DNA of 50,566 nucleotides from an uncultured Chlorobiaceae bacterium (GTDB lineage Bacteria; Bacteroidota; Chlorobiia; Chlorobiales; Chlorobiaceae), in assembly GCA_903840935.1 (NCBI GenBank), contig CAIMHT010000058.1, positions 1-50,566 of the forward strand. Reading direction: 5' to 3'. A model generated the notes under the pieces. The model ran no database searches, was not told the DNA's origin, and saw nothing but the letters and a program-made list of their open reading frames with translations. Below, in pieces: positions 25,066-33,219 of the stretch; positions within the stretch are counted from its first letter, which is position 1, and each line of letters begins with the position of its first letter. The position numbers and the translations under genes were made by a program.

Positions 25066-26472
25066 ATGGATGTGGTAAAGGTGCCTCGTATGATGATATC
25101 TGCGCCCCACAAAAGCGCAGGCAAGACGACCATCACTCTTGGTCTGTTACGACATTTTGCAAATCAGGGAATTGCCGTAACCAGTTTCAAGAAAGGGCCT
25201 GATTATATCGATCCCCAGTGGCACAGGTTGGCCAGTCGTGCCGAGTGCTCCAATCTCGACCCCTGGCTGATGGGAAAAGAGAGATGCATTGAGTTGTTTC
25301 AGTCAAAGAGTGCTGCCGGGAGTGCAGGCCTTGCTCTCATAGAAGGTAATCATGGGCTGCACGACGGAATCTCACTTGATGGTTCTGACAGTAGTGCAGC
25401 ACTTGCCCTGATGCTTGAAGCTCCGGTAGTGCTGGTGGTTGACAGTAGGAAAATGAACAGGGGGGTAGCGGCACTGGTTATGGGTATGCAGTCGATGCAG
25501 CCAAAGGCGGACATCAGGGGCGTCATACTCAATCAGGTAAAAAATTTGCGTCAGGGTGAAAAGCAGAAGCATGCGATTGAACACTATTGCGGGGTGGCGG
25601 TACTTGGAGTGATTCCCCATGATCCGGAGCTGCTTCTTGCCGAAAGGCACCTTGGCTTGACAACAGTAGGCGAAACAGCCGAGGCTGAAAAATTTATTCA
25701 GGGCGCGGCAGAGAGTGTCGAACGTTATTGTGACATGCCAGCCCTTCTTGCCCTCTTTCATGAGGCTCCTCCGATGGAGACGCGCAGGCAAGGGGTTTTT
25801 GGGAAGCAGGTTGCGGCAAGAGCAAAAATCGGGGTATTCATGGATGCGGCGTTCTGTTTTTATTACCCGGAAAACCTCGAAGCATTGAGGAACAACGGCG
25901 CAGAGATCCTGTTCATCAACACCTTTCAGGAGAGTTCATTGCCTGATGTTGATGCTCTCTATCTGGGCGGTGGCTTTCCCGAATCGTTCTTTGAAGTATT
26001 GAGTTCAAACAAGGGGCTGCTGAATGATGTCCGCGAGGGGATTGAGGGAGATATGCCTGTCTATGCTGAATGCGGGGGGTTGATCTACCTTTGCCGAAAG
26101 GCCACCTATGGTGGAAAAAACTATCAACTGGCAGGTGTTCTTCCCTTTGAAATCAACTTTGGCCAAACTCCTGCGGGGCACGGATATGTTGATTTGAAAA
26201 GCAGGGAAGATTCGCCCTGGTTCAGGAAAGGGGAGTGTATCAAGGCCCATGAATTTCATTATTCCCGGGTGCTTTTGCCAACTGTCGATCACTCCTTTCA
26301 GTTTGATGTTCTCCGGGGGTATGGAATAACAGAAAAAAGTGATGGGGCGCTCTACCGCAATCTCTTTGCATCCTTTGCGCACCTGCACGCTTTGGCCAAC
26401 CCTCTTTGGGCAGAAACATTCGTCTCACTGGCTTGTGCATATAAAGCTCGTGAGCAGAGGTGTCGGTTATAG
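25066..26472 (+). CDS. dsrN: DsrN, siroheme amidase (CbiA/CobB-like)
   Basis: A 468-residue relative of cobyrinic acid a,c-diamide synthase. The ATP-binding N-terminal half has SAPHKSAGKTTITLGL, KKGPDYIDPQWH and EGNHGLHDG; the class I glutamine amidotransferase half has YLGGGFPESFFEVL and the nucleophile Cys in VYAECGGLIYLCR, with the closing AHEFHYSR. DsrN is thought to amidate siroheme to the siroamide cofactor of DsrAB using glutamine and ATP. GGAGGAG precedes the ATG. Its position just ahead of dsrC agrees with the dsrN-dsrCAB order of green sulfur bacteria; a separate dsrC promoter lies in the 160-base gap that follows. Confidence 0.92.
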   Translation: MDVVKVPRMMISAPHKSAGKTTITLGLLRHFANQGIAVTSFKKGPDYIDPQWHRLASRAECSNLDPWLMGKERCIELFQSKSAAGSAGLALIEGNHGLHDGISLDGSDSSAALALMLEAPVVLVVDSRKMNRGVAALVMGMQSMQPKADIRGVILNQVKNLRQGEKQKHAIEHYCGVAVLGVIPHDPELLLAERHLGLTTVGETAEAEKFIQGAAESVERYCDMPALLALFHEAPPMETRRQGVFGKQVAARAKIGVFMDAAFCFYYPENLEALRNNGAEILFINTFQESSLPDVDALYLGGGFPESFFEVLSSNKGLLNDVREGIEGDMPVYAECGGLIYLCRKATYGGKNYQLAGVLPFEINFGQTPAGHGYVDLKSREDSPWFRKGECIKAHEFHYSRVLLPTVDHSFQFDVLRGYGITEKSDGALYRNLFASFAHLHALANPLWAETFVSLACAYKAREQRCRL

Positions 26473-26513
26473 TGGTTTCTTGTAAAAAAACGTTCGGAAT
26501 TGAGTATTGGTGT

Positions 26514-26547
26514 GTAAAATTTACGCTCGTAAAGATGTGTAATTTAC
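26514..26547. promoter_or_regulatory. Pair of palindromes upstream of the dsrC promoter, candidate operator
   Basis: GTAAAATTTAC (26514-26524) and GTAATTTAC (26539-26547) are both perfect palindromes around a single central base, both preceded by TGT, with starts 25 bases apart. A related half-site CGTAAAG lies between. They lie 32 or more bases upstream of the predicted -35. Such spaced repeats fit a dimeric regulator acting on the dsr operon; the protein is unknown. Confidence 0.5.
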
Positions 26548-26578
26548 TGTCGTTTCAATTGTACCCTTTTTTTGATGC

Positions 26579-26607
26579 TTGAATATAAATGTAACTCACA
26601 ATATAAT
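26579..26607 (+). promoter_or_regulatory. Predicted sigma-70-type promoter of dsrCABL
   Basis: TTGAAT (26579-26584) and TATAAT (26602-26607) are separated by 17 bases, and the dsrC ATG follows 27 bases after the -10. This is the best promoter match in the sulfur island and would allow strong transcription from dsrC onward. Confidence 0.65.
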
Positions 26608-26634
26608 ATTGTATTAACTGTAAAGGAGCAAATT

Positions 26635-26970
26635 ATGCCGATTGAAGTCAATGGTGTACGTTATGAAACAGACGAGAATGGATATCTCGTGAATCTCGAA
26701 GATTGGACAGAGGATATCGCCAAGGTGCTGGCAGAGGGTGAGGAGATTGAAATGACTGAGGCGCATTGGGATCTTATTAATTTTCTCAGAGGCTACTATG
26801 AGGAGTATCAGATTGCCCCGGCAGTGAAAGTACTTACCAAGGCTATTGCCAACGAGAAGGAAATGGATAAAAAAGCAGCGTCCGAATTTCTGTACGGGCT
26901 GTTTCCAAAAGGACCAGGTTTGCAGGCCTGTAAAATTGCGGGATTGCCAAAACCTACGGGTTGTGTTTAA
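26635..26970 (+). CDS. dsrC: DsrC, sulfur carrier substrate protein
   Basis: A 111-residue TusE/DsrC protein starting MPIEVNGVRYETDENGYL at an ATG preceded by AAGGAG; longer upstream codons are not family-like. The flexible C-terminal arm keeps both functional cysteines: Cys99 (GLQACKIAG) and the penultimate Cys110 (PTGCV). DsrC accepts sulfur from DsrEFH and is turned into a trisulfide or sulfonate form by DsrAB, with the heterodisulfide reduced by the DsrMKJOP complex. As the first gene behind its own promoter it can be expressed at high level. Confidence 0.97.
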   Translation: MPIEVNGVRYETDENGYLVNLEDWTEDIAKVLAEGEEIEMTEAHWDLINFLRGYYEEYQIAPAVKVLTKAIANEKEMDKKAASEFLYGLFPKGPGLQACKIAGLPKPTGCV

Positions 26971-27024
26971 TGGATGAAGAGAGGTTTGCTGATCCCAATT
27001 TACTGTGAATCAAAGGAGGTCATG

Positions 27025-28278
27025 ATGGAAGAGGCTCAAAAGGCTGCTTCGGATGAAGTAATGCGAGAAAAAGATGGTGGTCAGGATGGAAACGGGAAGT
27101 TTCTGAATCCAACCCCCATGCTTGATGAACTGGAAAAGGGTCCATGGCCAAGTTTCATTTCAGGGTTCAAGGAGCTTGCTGAAAGAACAGAAAAGCCCAT
27201 GCTGCGAGGCGTTATGGATCAGCTTGAGTACTCCTACAATACCAAAATGGGGTACTGGAAAGGCGGTCTTGTGACGGTTGACGGTTATGGTGCAGGCGTT
27301 ATTACACGCTACTCAATGATCAAGGAGAAGTTTCCTGAAGCGGCTGAATTTCACACCATGAGAATTCAGCCAGCGCCGGGGCTTCATTACAATACTGAGA
27401 TGCTCAGGGGGCTTTGTGATACCTGGGAGAAGTATGGCAGCGGAATAATTACCCTGCACGGTCAAACCGGCGATATTATGTTGCAAGGTATTGAACAGGA
27501 TAAGGTTCAGGCCTGTTTTGATGAGCTGAACCAGGCTGGATGGGATCTTGGTGGTGCTGGTGCCGGTATGCGTACGGCGGTCTCCTGTATCGGACCAGGG
27601 CGCTGTGAGAATGCATGCTACGACGATCTCAAGGCTCATCTCAAGCTGCTCAAACATTTTGTTGGACCACTGCATCGTCCCGAGTGGAACTATAAAATCA
27701 AGTTGAAGTTTTCAGGATGTCCGAACGATTGCACCAATGCTATCATGCGCTCAGACTTGGCTGTTATCGGAACATGGAAGGATGCTATCCAGATTGAGCG
27801 CGAAGAGGTCACCGCCTGGGTTGAAAAGAACGGAACGGATGCACTGGTCAACCAGGTGATCAATTTTTGCCCGACCAAGGCCATATCGCTGAAAGATGGG
27901 GAAATGGTCATTGACAGCAGGGACTGCGTGCGTTGCATGCACTGCCTGAACGTCATGCCAAAAGCACTCTCTCCTGGCAAGGAACGGGGAATTTCCCTCT
28001 TGATGGGCGGAAAGAACACTCTCAAGGTCGGCGTCAACATGGGCTCGCTGATTGTGCCCTTCATGAAGATGGAGAGTGACGAGGATATGGAGGAGTTTAT
28101 CGAACTGGTCGAGGGAATTATCGACTGGTGGGATGACAACGGCCTCGATCACGAACGTATCGGCGAAACCATTGAGCGCGTCGGTTTGAAGCTTTTTCTT
28201 GAAGGCGTCGGCCTCGAAGCCAACATCAATATGGTGACAAGGCCTCGTGACAATCCTTATTTCAAGGCAAGGTACTGA
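27025..28278 (+). CDS. dsrA: Reverse-type dissimilatory sulfite reductase alpha subunit
   Basis: A 417-residue subunit from the ATG at 27025, chosen because GGAGG ends 5 bases before it; a start at 26974 would add residues unlike DsrA. Siroheme-4Fe-4S ligands are present as C-x5-C (C188, C194, in CIGPGRC) and C-x3-C (C232, C236, in CPNDC). A ferredoxin domain with DCVRCMHCLNVMP follows near 295-310. With DsrB it forms the alpha2beta2 enzyme that oxidises DsrC-bound sulfide sulfur to sulfite in the cytoplasm. The oxidative direction is inferred from the DsrEFH and DsrL genes in the same operon. Confidence 0.97.
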   Translation: MEEAQKAASDEVMREKDGGQDGNGKFLNPTPMLDELEKGPWPSFISGFKELAERTEKPMLRGVMDQLEYSYNTKMGYWKGGLVTVDGYGAGVITRYSMIKEKFPEAAEFHTMRIQPAPGLHYNTEMLRGLCDTWEKYGSGIITLHGQTGDIMLQGIEQDKVQACFDELNQAGWDLGGAGAGMRTAVSCIGPGRCENACYDDLKAHLKLLKHFVGPLHRPEWNYKIKLKFSGCPNDCTNAIMRSDLAVIGTWKDAIQIEREEVTAWVEKNGTDALVNQVINFCPTKAISLKDGEMVIDSRDCVRCMHCLNVMPKALSPGKERGISLLMGGKNTLKVGVNMGSLIVPFMKMESDEDMEEFIELVEGIIDWWDDNGLDHERIGETIERVGLKLFLEGVGLEANINMVTRPRDNPYFKARY

Positions 28279-28336
28279 GCCCGGTGGATTGAATGCTACT
28301 CAAGCAGGAAGGAACAATTTATAAGGAACCAACACT

Positions 28337-29416
28337 ATGAGCAGTCCTGAAAATAAGTGGAAAACCGTGGAGTCGGGGCCTCACAGCTATGAGGAGGCCT
28401 TGCACCCGGTTGTAAGAAAAAACTATGGCAAGTGGAAATATCATGAGATTCCCAAGCCGGGAGTTCTGAAGCATGTGGCACACAGTGGTGATGCCATCTA
28501 CACGGTCCGGGCTGGAACACCCCGTCAGGATACGGTTGATATGCTCCGGAGGCTTTGTGATGTTGCCGACAGGTACAGTGACGGTTATCTTCGCTTTACG
28601 GTACGCAACAACGTTGAGTTTCTGACTCCCAACGAGGCGAATGTAGAGCCGATGATACGCGAGCTCGAGGAGATGGGCTTTCCTGTTGGTGGAACAGGGA
28701 TGTGTGTTTCCTCCGTATCACATACCCAGGGGTGGCTCCATTGTGATATTCCGGCGACTGATGCTTCAGGAGTTGTGAAGTCGATGATGGACACTCTATA
28801 CAAAGAATTCAAGGGGATGGAGATGCCCAACAAGGTGAGGCTCTCGACCTCCTGTTGTGCAATCAACTGTGGCGGCCAGGCCGATATCGCTGTGGTTGTC
28901 AAACACACACGTCCACCAAGAATCAATCACGATCACCTCGCAACAATTTGTGAACTACCGAAAGCGGTTGCCCGCTGTCCTGTTGCAGCCATAAGGCCGA
29001 CTGTGATCAATGGCAAGAAGTCGCTCATGGTCGATGAGGCAAAATGTATCTGCTGCGGCGCCTGTTTCGGAGCCTGCCCCGCCATGGAAATCAACCATCC
29101 TGAGCATTCGAAATTTGCGATATGGGTCGGTGGCAAAAACAGCAATGCCCGATCCAAACCATCAACCATGAGTATTGTTGCCCACAATCTGCCAAACAAT
29201 CCACCGAGATGGCCTGAGGTCACCGAGGTAATCGGCAAAATCCTTACCGCATACAAAGATGGTGGACGTCCCTGGGAACGAGTAGGGGAGTGGATTAACC
29301 GGATTGGATGGAAGCGCTTTTTTGAAGAAACAGGACTTGTTTTTGATGATGACATGATCGACAGCTACCGTCATGCAAGAACCACGTTCAATCAGTCTGC
29401 TCATGTCCGTTTTTAG
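28337..29416 (+). CDS. dsrB: Reverse-type dissimilatory sulfite reductase beta subunit
   Basis: A 359-residue subunit. The siroheme-cluster ligands show the DsrB pattern C-x36-C-C-x3-C: Cys136 (WLHCDIPA), then CCAINCGG with Cys at 173, 174 and 178. A ferredoxin domain carries CICCGACFGACP at about 237-248. The C-terminal arm is complete (TTFNQSAHVRF). The reading frame is intact, unlike the frameshifted duplicate dsrB reported in some other Chlorobi. It follows dsrA after 58 bases. Confidence 0.97.
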   Translation: MSSPENKWKTVESGPHSYEEALHPVVRKNYGKWKYHEIPKPGVLKHVAHSGDAIYTVRAGTPRQDTVDMLRRLCDVADRYSDGYLRFTVRNNVEFLTPNEANVEPMIRELEEMGFPVGGTGMCVSSVSHTQGWLHCDIPATDASGVVKSMMDTLYKEFKGMEMPNKVRLSTSCCAINCGGQADIAVVVKHTRPPRINHDHLATICELPKAVARCPVAAIRPTVINGKKSLMVDEAKCICCGACFGACPAMEINHPEHSKFAIWVGGKNSNARSKPSTMSIVAHNLPNNPPRWPEVTEVIGKILTAYKDGGRPWERVGEWINRIGWKRFFEETGLVFDDDMIDSYRHARTTFNQSAHVRF

Positions 29417-29434
29417 ACTTACAGGAGATAATTC

Positions 29435-31171
29435 ATGAAGGTAGAATCCAATCCTATCCTTGATTTTGCGACATCTTATGTCTTCCCGCCATTCAGTGAA
29501 ATGAAGGGAGCCGATAAAATTGTTGCATTTGGAGACCATAGTCACAAGTGTCCGGTCTATGTCAGTCAGCTTGCGCCATGTATGGCTGAGTGCCCGGCAG
29601 GGGAGAACATTCGAGGCTATCACCGTCTGCTGAATGGTGTTGACAAGTCCGACAATGCCCTGAAAGCCGCATGGGAGACCATTGTCGATGCAAACCCGTT
29701 TCCTGCTGTTATGGGCAGGATATGCCCGCACCCTTGCGAGAACGCCTGCAATCGCCAGTACCATGATGAAAGTGTCGCCATTAATGCCGTTGAGCAGGTA
29801 ATTGGTAATTATGGCATCGAAGCTGGCCTGCAACTTCCTGGAGCGGGTGCTGACACCGGCAAAAGGGTTGCCGTGATCGGAGGTGGCCCGACAGGACTCT
29901 CCGCAGCGTATCAGCTTCGCCGGAAAGGTCATGCCGTAACGATTTACGATGCCAATGAGAAGTTGGGTGGAATGGTGCTGTACGGTATCATGGGTTACCG
30001 TGTTGACCGCACCATTCTTGAGACTGAAATCCAGCGCATTATCAGCCTCGGGGTTGAAACGAAAATGGGTGTCCGTGTTGGAGTGGATATCTCCCTTTCA
30101 GAACTGGAGGAAGAGTACGACGCGATTTTTATTGCTCCAGGCGCCCAACTGGGCCGTGCCCTTCCGGTTCCCGGTTCAGCGGAGATACCCGGAGTGACCA
30201 ATGCTATTGATTTTCTGAGAAACTACGAGTTGCAGGGCGATTCCATTTCCATCGGGAAAAAGGTACTGGTTATCGGCGATGGTAACGTTGCAATGGATGT
30301 TGCGCGTCTTGCGTTGCGTCTTGGTTCACAGGCCTCTGTTGTTGCCGGAGTTCCAAGGGAGGAGATGGCTTGCTTTCAGATTGAATTTGATGATGCGGCC
30401 AGGGAAGGTGCGGTCATGCATTACCTGAGCGGGGCAGTCGAGGTCATCACTGGAGACGCTGGGGTTCAGGCTCTGCGTTGTGCCAGAATGGCAAAAAAAG
30501 TAAAGGGAGAGGATGGCTGGAATTCGCCAATACCTTTTTTCAGGTATAAAAATACCGGAGAGACTTTTGACATTGAGGCCGACATGATTGTTGCCGCTAT
30601 TGGGCAGAGCGCCGATTTGCAGGGTTTTGAAAGTGTTATCGCTGGCAGTCAATGGCTCAAGGTTGACCGATATTTTCGCCTTCAGGGCAAAGAAAAGTTC
30701 TTCGGAGGCGGGGATGCCATAAAAGTTGACCTTATTACTACGGCAGTCGGTCATGGACGAAAGGCAGCAAACTCCATCGATGCCTTTCTTAAAGGGATTC
30801 CTCTTCCTGAACAGGGGTATCGGGAGATCACCAAAGTTCATAAGCAGGATGTTCTCTATTTTGTCCATTCTGAACAGGCAAAGAGAGAGACTATTGAACT
30901 GGAAGATGTTGTTGGTAATCACGATGAGCTGCTTGCAGCACTGACCGAAGGTGAGGCCAAGGCGGAGTCAGCGCGTTGCATGAGCTGCGGGCTCTGCTTC
31001 GACTGCAAACAGTGTCTCTCATTTTGCCCACAGGAAGCTGTTACCCGGTTCAGGGACAATTTGTCCGGTGAAGTGGTTTATACCAATTATTCGAAGTGCG
31101 TCGGATGCCATCTTTGTTCATTGGTCTGTCCTTCCGGGTATATCCAGATGGGAATGGGGGAAGGTCTTTAG
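29435..31171 (+). CDS. dsrL: DsrL, NAD(P)-linked flavoprotein of the dsr system
   Basis: A 578-residue GltD-like iron-sulfur flavoprotein. N-terminal cysteine groups (LAPCMAECPAGENIRGYHRLL and GRICPHPCENACNR) bind 4Fe-4S clusters; FAD motif VIGGGPTGLSAAYQLRRKGH is near 149; nucleotide motif VLVIGDGNVAMDVARLALR is near 278; and AIGQSAD and FFGGGDAIK close the flavin site. The C-terminus adds a ferredoxin domain with several cysteine groups (CMSCGLCFDCKQCLSFCP and CVGCHLCSLVCP). DsrL is required for sulfur oxidation and transfers electrons from DsrAB to NAD(P)+. Encoded right after dsrB with AGGAG before its ATG. Confidence 0.95.
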   Translation: MKVESNPILDFATSYVFPPFSEMKGADKIVAFGDHSHKCPVYVSQLAPCMAECPAGENIRGYHRLLNGVDKSDNALKAAWETIVDANPFPAVMGRICPHPCENACNRQYHDESVAINAVEQVIGNYGIEAGLQLPGAGADTGKRVAVIGGGPTGLSAAYQLRRKGHAVTIYDANEKLGGMVLYGIMGYRVDRTILETEIQRIISLGVETKMGVRVGVDISLSELEEEYDAIFIAPGAQLGRALPVPGSAEIPGVTNAIDFLRNYELQGDSISIGKKVLVIGDGNVAMDVARLALRLGSQASVVAGVPREEMACFQIEFDDAAREGAVMHYLSGAVEVITGDAGVQALRCARMAKKVKGEDGWNSPIPFFRYKNTGETFDIEADMIVAAIGQSADLQGFESVIAGSQWLKVDRYFRLQGKEKFFGGGDAIKVDLITTAVGHGRKAANSIDAFLKGIPLPEQGYREITKVHKQDVLYFVHSEQAKRETIELEDVVGNHDELLAALTEGEAKAESARCMSCGLCFDCKQCLSFCPQEAVTRFRDNLSGEVVYTNYSKCVGCHLCSLVCPSGYIQMGMGEGL

Positions 31172-31217
31172 GCTGGGGCGAAAAGAAATCATGAAAACAA
31201 GAGGAGATAACGGATCC

Positions 31218-31586
31218 ATGTCAGAAGATTTCATAAATCAGGTTGAGGAGGCTATTGCATCCTCAAGAAAGTGGGCTGAAACAGGATGGCCGGTTACGTT
31301 CGGGCCACGTAATGTCGAGGTCTCGTCTCTCAAGCAGGCGCAGTCACTGCCGAAAAATTTTATTTTTCGGCAGGAGGCGGCCAACTACTGGAACCAGGCG
31401 AAGCTCACTGGAAATGATGCGGCTGATTCAGGCCAGAAGGCTCTTGATGCACTCAAAAAAGGCAACCTCTCTGCTGTTGATAACGCGCTCTACTTTTGCC
31501 AGTTTATCGAAAAGCCCTTCACCGAAGATGCAAAAACCTGGTTGCCTCTTTATGAAGCATTTAAAGGGACGCGTGCCGGGCTTTGA
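31218..31586 (+). CDS. dsrU: DsrU-like small protein between dsrL and dsrE
   Basis: About 122 residues (MSEDFINQVEEAIASSRKWAE to EAFKGTRAGL). The ATG at 31218 is chosen for its GAGGAG upstream; an ATG at 31191 is also possible. The protein is soluble, alpha-helical by appearance and has a single Cys. I recognise no domain. Green sulfur bacteria carry a gene named dsrU at this position, and the name is given on position alone. Function unknown; co-transcription with dsrL and dsrE suggests a structural or regulatory role in the pathway. Confidence 0.6.
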   Translation: MSEDFINQVEEAIASSRKWAETGWPVTFGPRNVEVSSLKQAQSLPKNFIFRQEAANYWNQAKLTGNDAADSGQKALDALKKGNLSAVDNALYFCQFIEKPFTEDAKTWLPLYEAFKGTRAGL

Positions 31587-31636
31587 GGGCATGGCATTGC
31601 TTTATTTTTCATAACATTAAAATTGGCGTATTGGCC

Positions 31637-31996
31637 GTGAACATAGGAATTTTGCTCAAAGAGGGGCCGTATAACCATCAGGCCTCCGATACCGCCTTCA
31701 AGTTTGCTGAAGCCGCCATCAAAAAAGGACACCATGTCGATGCGGTTTTCCTTTACAATGATGGAGTCACCAACGTGACGAAGCTCATGGATCCACCTCA
31801 GGACGACCGCAATATCGCGGCCCGCTGGAGTGAGCTGAGTCAGAAACATGACGTTGAGATCCTTGCCTGTATTGCCGCTTCCAAACGTCGGGGAATCAGT
31901 GATGATGTTCTTGTCGAGGGCAGTGTCATTACCGGGCTTGGAACTCTTACAGACATTGCAATTCGTAATGAAAGATTGGTAACTTTTGGAGATTGA
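31637..31996 (+). CDS. dsrE: DsrE sulfur-transfer subunit
   Basis: About 119 residues from a GTG at 31637. This start gives VNIGILLKEGPYNHQASDTAF, aligning with the DsrE start (LQINEGPYQHQASDSAY in purple sulfur bacteria), and places the active Cys at residue 78 (EILACIAASKRRGI), the same number as in the Allochromatium protein. Longer upstream codons have no family sense. DsrE2F2H2 is a cytoplasmic hexamer that receives sulfur from TusA on Cys78 and passes it to DsrC. Confidence 0.9.
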   Translation: MNIGILLKEGPYNHQASDTAFKFAEAAIKKGHHVDAVFLYNDGVTNVTKLMDPPQDDRNIAARWSELSQKHDVEILACIAASKRRGISDDVLVEGSVITGLGTLTDIAIRNERLVTFGD

Positions 31997-32003
31997 ACAA
32001 TCT

Positions 32004-32375
32004 ATGGAAAATGAAAATGTAAAGAAGATCATGCATGTCTTGCGCCATGCGCCACACGGTACTATCTACACCTATGAGGGGCTTGAGATGATTCTGATCA
32101 TGGCCGCTTATGAGCAGGATCTCTCAGTTGTCTTTATCGGCGATGGGGTCTATGCCCTCAAAAAAGGGCAGGATACCAGTGCTATCGGTACCAAGGGTTT
32201 TTCCCGTACGTTTATGGCTCTTGATGGTTATGATGTAGAAAAACTTTATGTTGACCAGTTTTCACTTGAGGAGCGGGGTCTTGGTGAAGATGACCTGATT
32301 GTTCAGGTAGAGGTGATGAATTCTGAAAAAATCGGCAGGTTGATGAAAGAGCAGGATGTCATTATTCATCACTGA
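32004..32375 (+). CDS. dsrF: DsrF subunit of the DsrEFH complex
   Basis: About 123 residues from the ATG at 32004 (MENENVKKIMHVLRHAPHGTIYTYEGLEMILIMAAYEQDLSV). The APHGTIYTYEGLEMILIM stretch and the FIGDGVYALKKGQDTSAIGTKGFSRTF segment are DsrF features. DsrF is a structural partner in the DsrEFH hexamer and lacks the reactive Cys; no Cys is present here. The start lies 8 bases after the dsrE stop; GGAG at 31988-31991 lies within dsrE. Confidence 0.92.
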   Translation: MENENVKKIMHVLRHAPHGTIYTYEGLEMILIMAAYEQDLSVVFIGDGVYALKKGQDTSAIGTKGFSRTFMALDGYDVEKLYVDQFSLEERGLGEDDLIVQVEVMNSEKIGRLMKEQDVIIHH

Positions 32376-32410
32376 ACAGTTTATGACTTTATCACATATT
32401 ACCTTTTAAG

Positions 32411-32704
32411 ATGTTACATACAATCAACAAATCTCCGTTCGAAACCACGACGATGGAGACCTGTTTCAGGTTTCTCCAGCCGGGTGATCCTGTTCTCTTT
32501 ATTGAGGACGGTGTCTATGCCGTTCAGGCCGCCAACAGGTTTTCGCCGATGATTGAAACTCTGCAGAAAAATAACCCGGTATTTGCGCTTCAACCAGACC
32601 TGAACGCTCGAGGTATTGATGCCGTTACCGTCGGGGTTGGAACAATCGATTATAAGGGTTTTGTCGGGCTGGTTGAGGAGCACCAGGTAAATAGCTGGTT
32701 CTGA
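32411..32704 (+). CDS. dsrH: DsrH subunit of the DsrEFH complex
   Basis: 97 residues starting MLHTINKSPFETTTMETCFRF. HTINKSPF, then FIEDGVYAVQA, and the end EEHQVNSWF are DsrH/TusB marks. Cys18 corresponds to the conserved Cys20 of the purple sulfur bacterial DsrH. Together with DsrE and DsrF it forms the sulfur-relay hexamer found only in sulfur-oxidising Dsr organisms, which supports the oxidative direction of this locus. Confidence 0.93.
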   Translation: MLHTINKSPFETTTMETCFRFLQPGDPVLFIEDGVYAVQAANRFSPMIETLQKNNPVFALQPDLNARGIDAVTVGVGTIDYKGFVGLVEEHQVNSWF

Positions 32705-32748
32705 GCGGCTGGCAGAGCAAACTTTGAAAACCGTTATTCCCTTGCCTT

Positions 32749-33219
32749 ATGACTATTGAATGGGGTAGAGCAGTTCAGGAAAACAAAAAAAATATTCTTG
32801 ACGCATGGATGAGCCGGTCACTGCTGTTATTCTCCGGAAAAATGGCAGCCGCCTCTCCAGTTGCAGAGGCACTCCATCAAGCTCTCCGAATGGTGCTTGA
32901 CAATTGTGAAAAAAACAGCGAACTTCTTACGGATGGTTTGGTGCAACTTTCGAGGATTCTCGCTGTACAGGATATGCCGCCATCTCAGGCTATGTCGCTA
33001 TTTTTTGAATTAAAAAAAATCATTCCGGAGCTCTCTTTGAAAGGCAGTCAAAAACAGTCGTTGAAACAGCTCGACCTGGATGCATTGCAGAACCGTCTTG
33101 AAGAGCTGACCCTTAAGGCGTTTGACAGTTACATGATGCAGCGCGAAAAGATCTGTCAACTGAAACTTGATGAGAATAAACGCATGCTCTTCATGCAGTT
33201 ACGGAGGGCTGATGCATGA
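32749..33219 (+). CDS. dsrT: DsrT, RsbRD-N-like protein
   Basis: 156 residues, all alpha-helical in appearance, with the RsbRD N-terminal pattern (LDAWMSRSLLLFSG and later SRILAVQDMPPSQAMSLFFELKKII). It overlaps dsrM by four bases (ATGA at 33216-33219). dsrT occurs just before dsrM in Chlorobi and in sulfate reducers, and genetic work in green sulfur bacteria links it to the sulfide oxidation pathway; its molecular role is not known. The fold suggests a non-enzymatic sensory or regulatory domain without haem ligand evidence in this copy. Confidence 0.8.
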   Translation: MTIEWGRAVQENKKNILDAWMSRSLLLFSGKMAAASPVAEALHQALRMVLDNCEKNSELLTDGLVQLSRILAVQDMPPSQAMSLFFELKKIIPELSLKGSQKQSLKQLDLDALQNRLEELTLKAFDSYMMQREKICQLKLDENKRMLFMQLRRADA

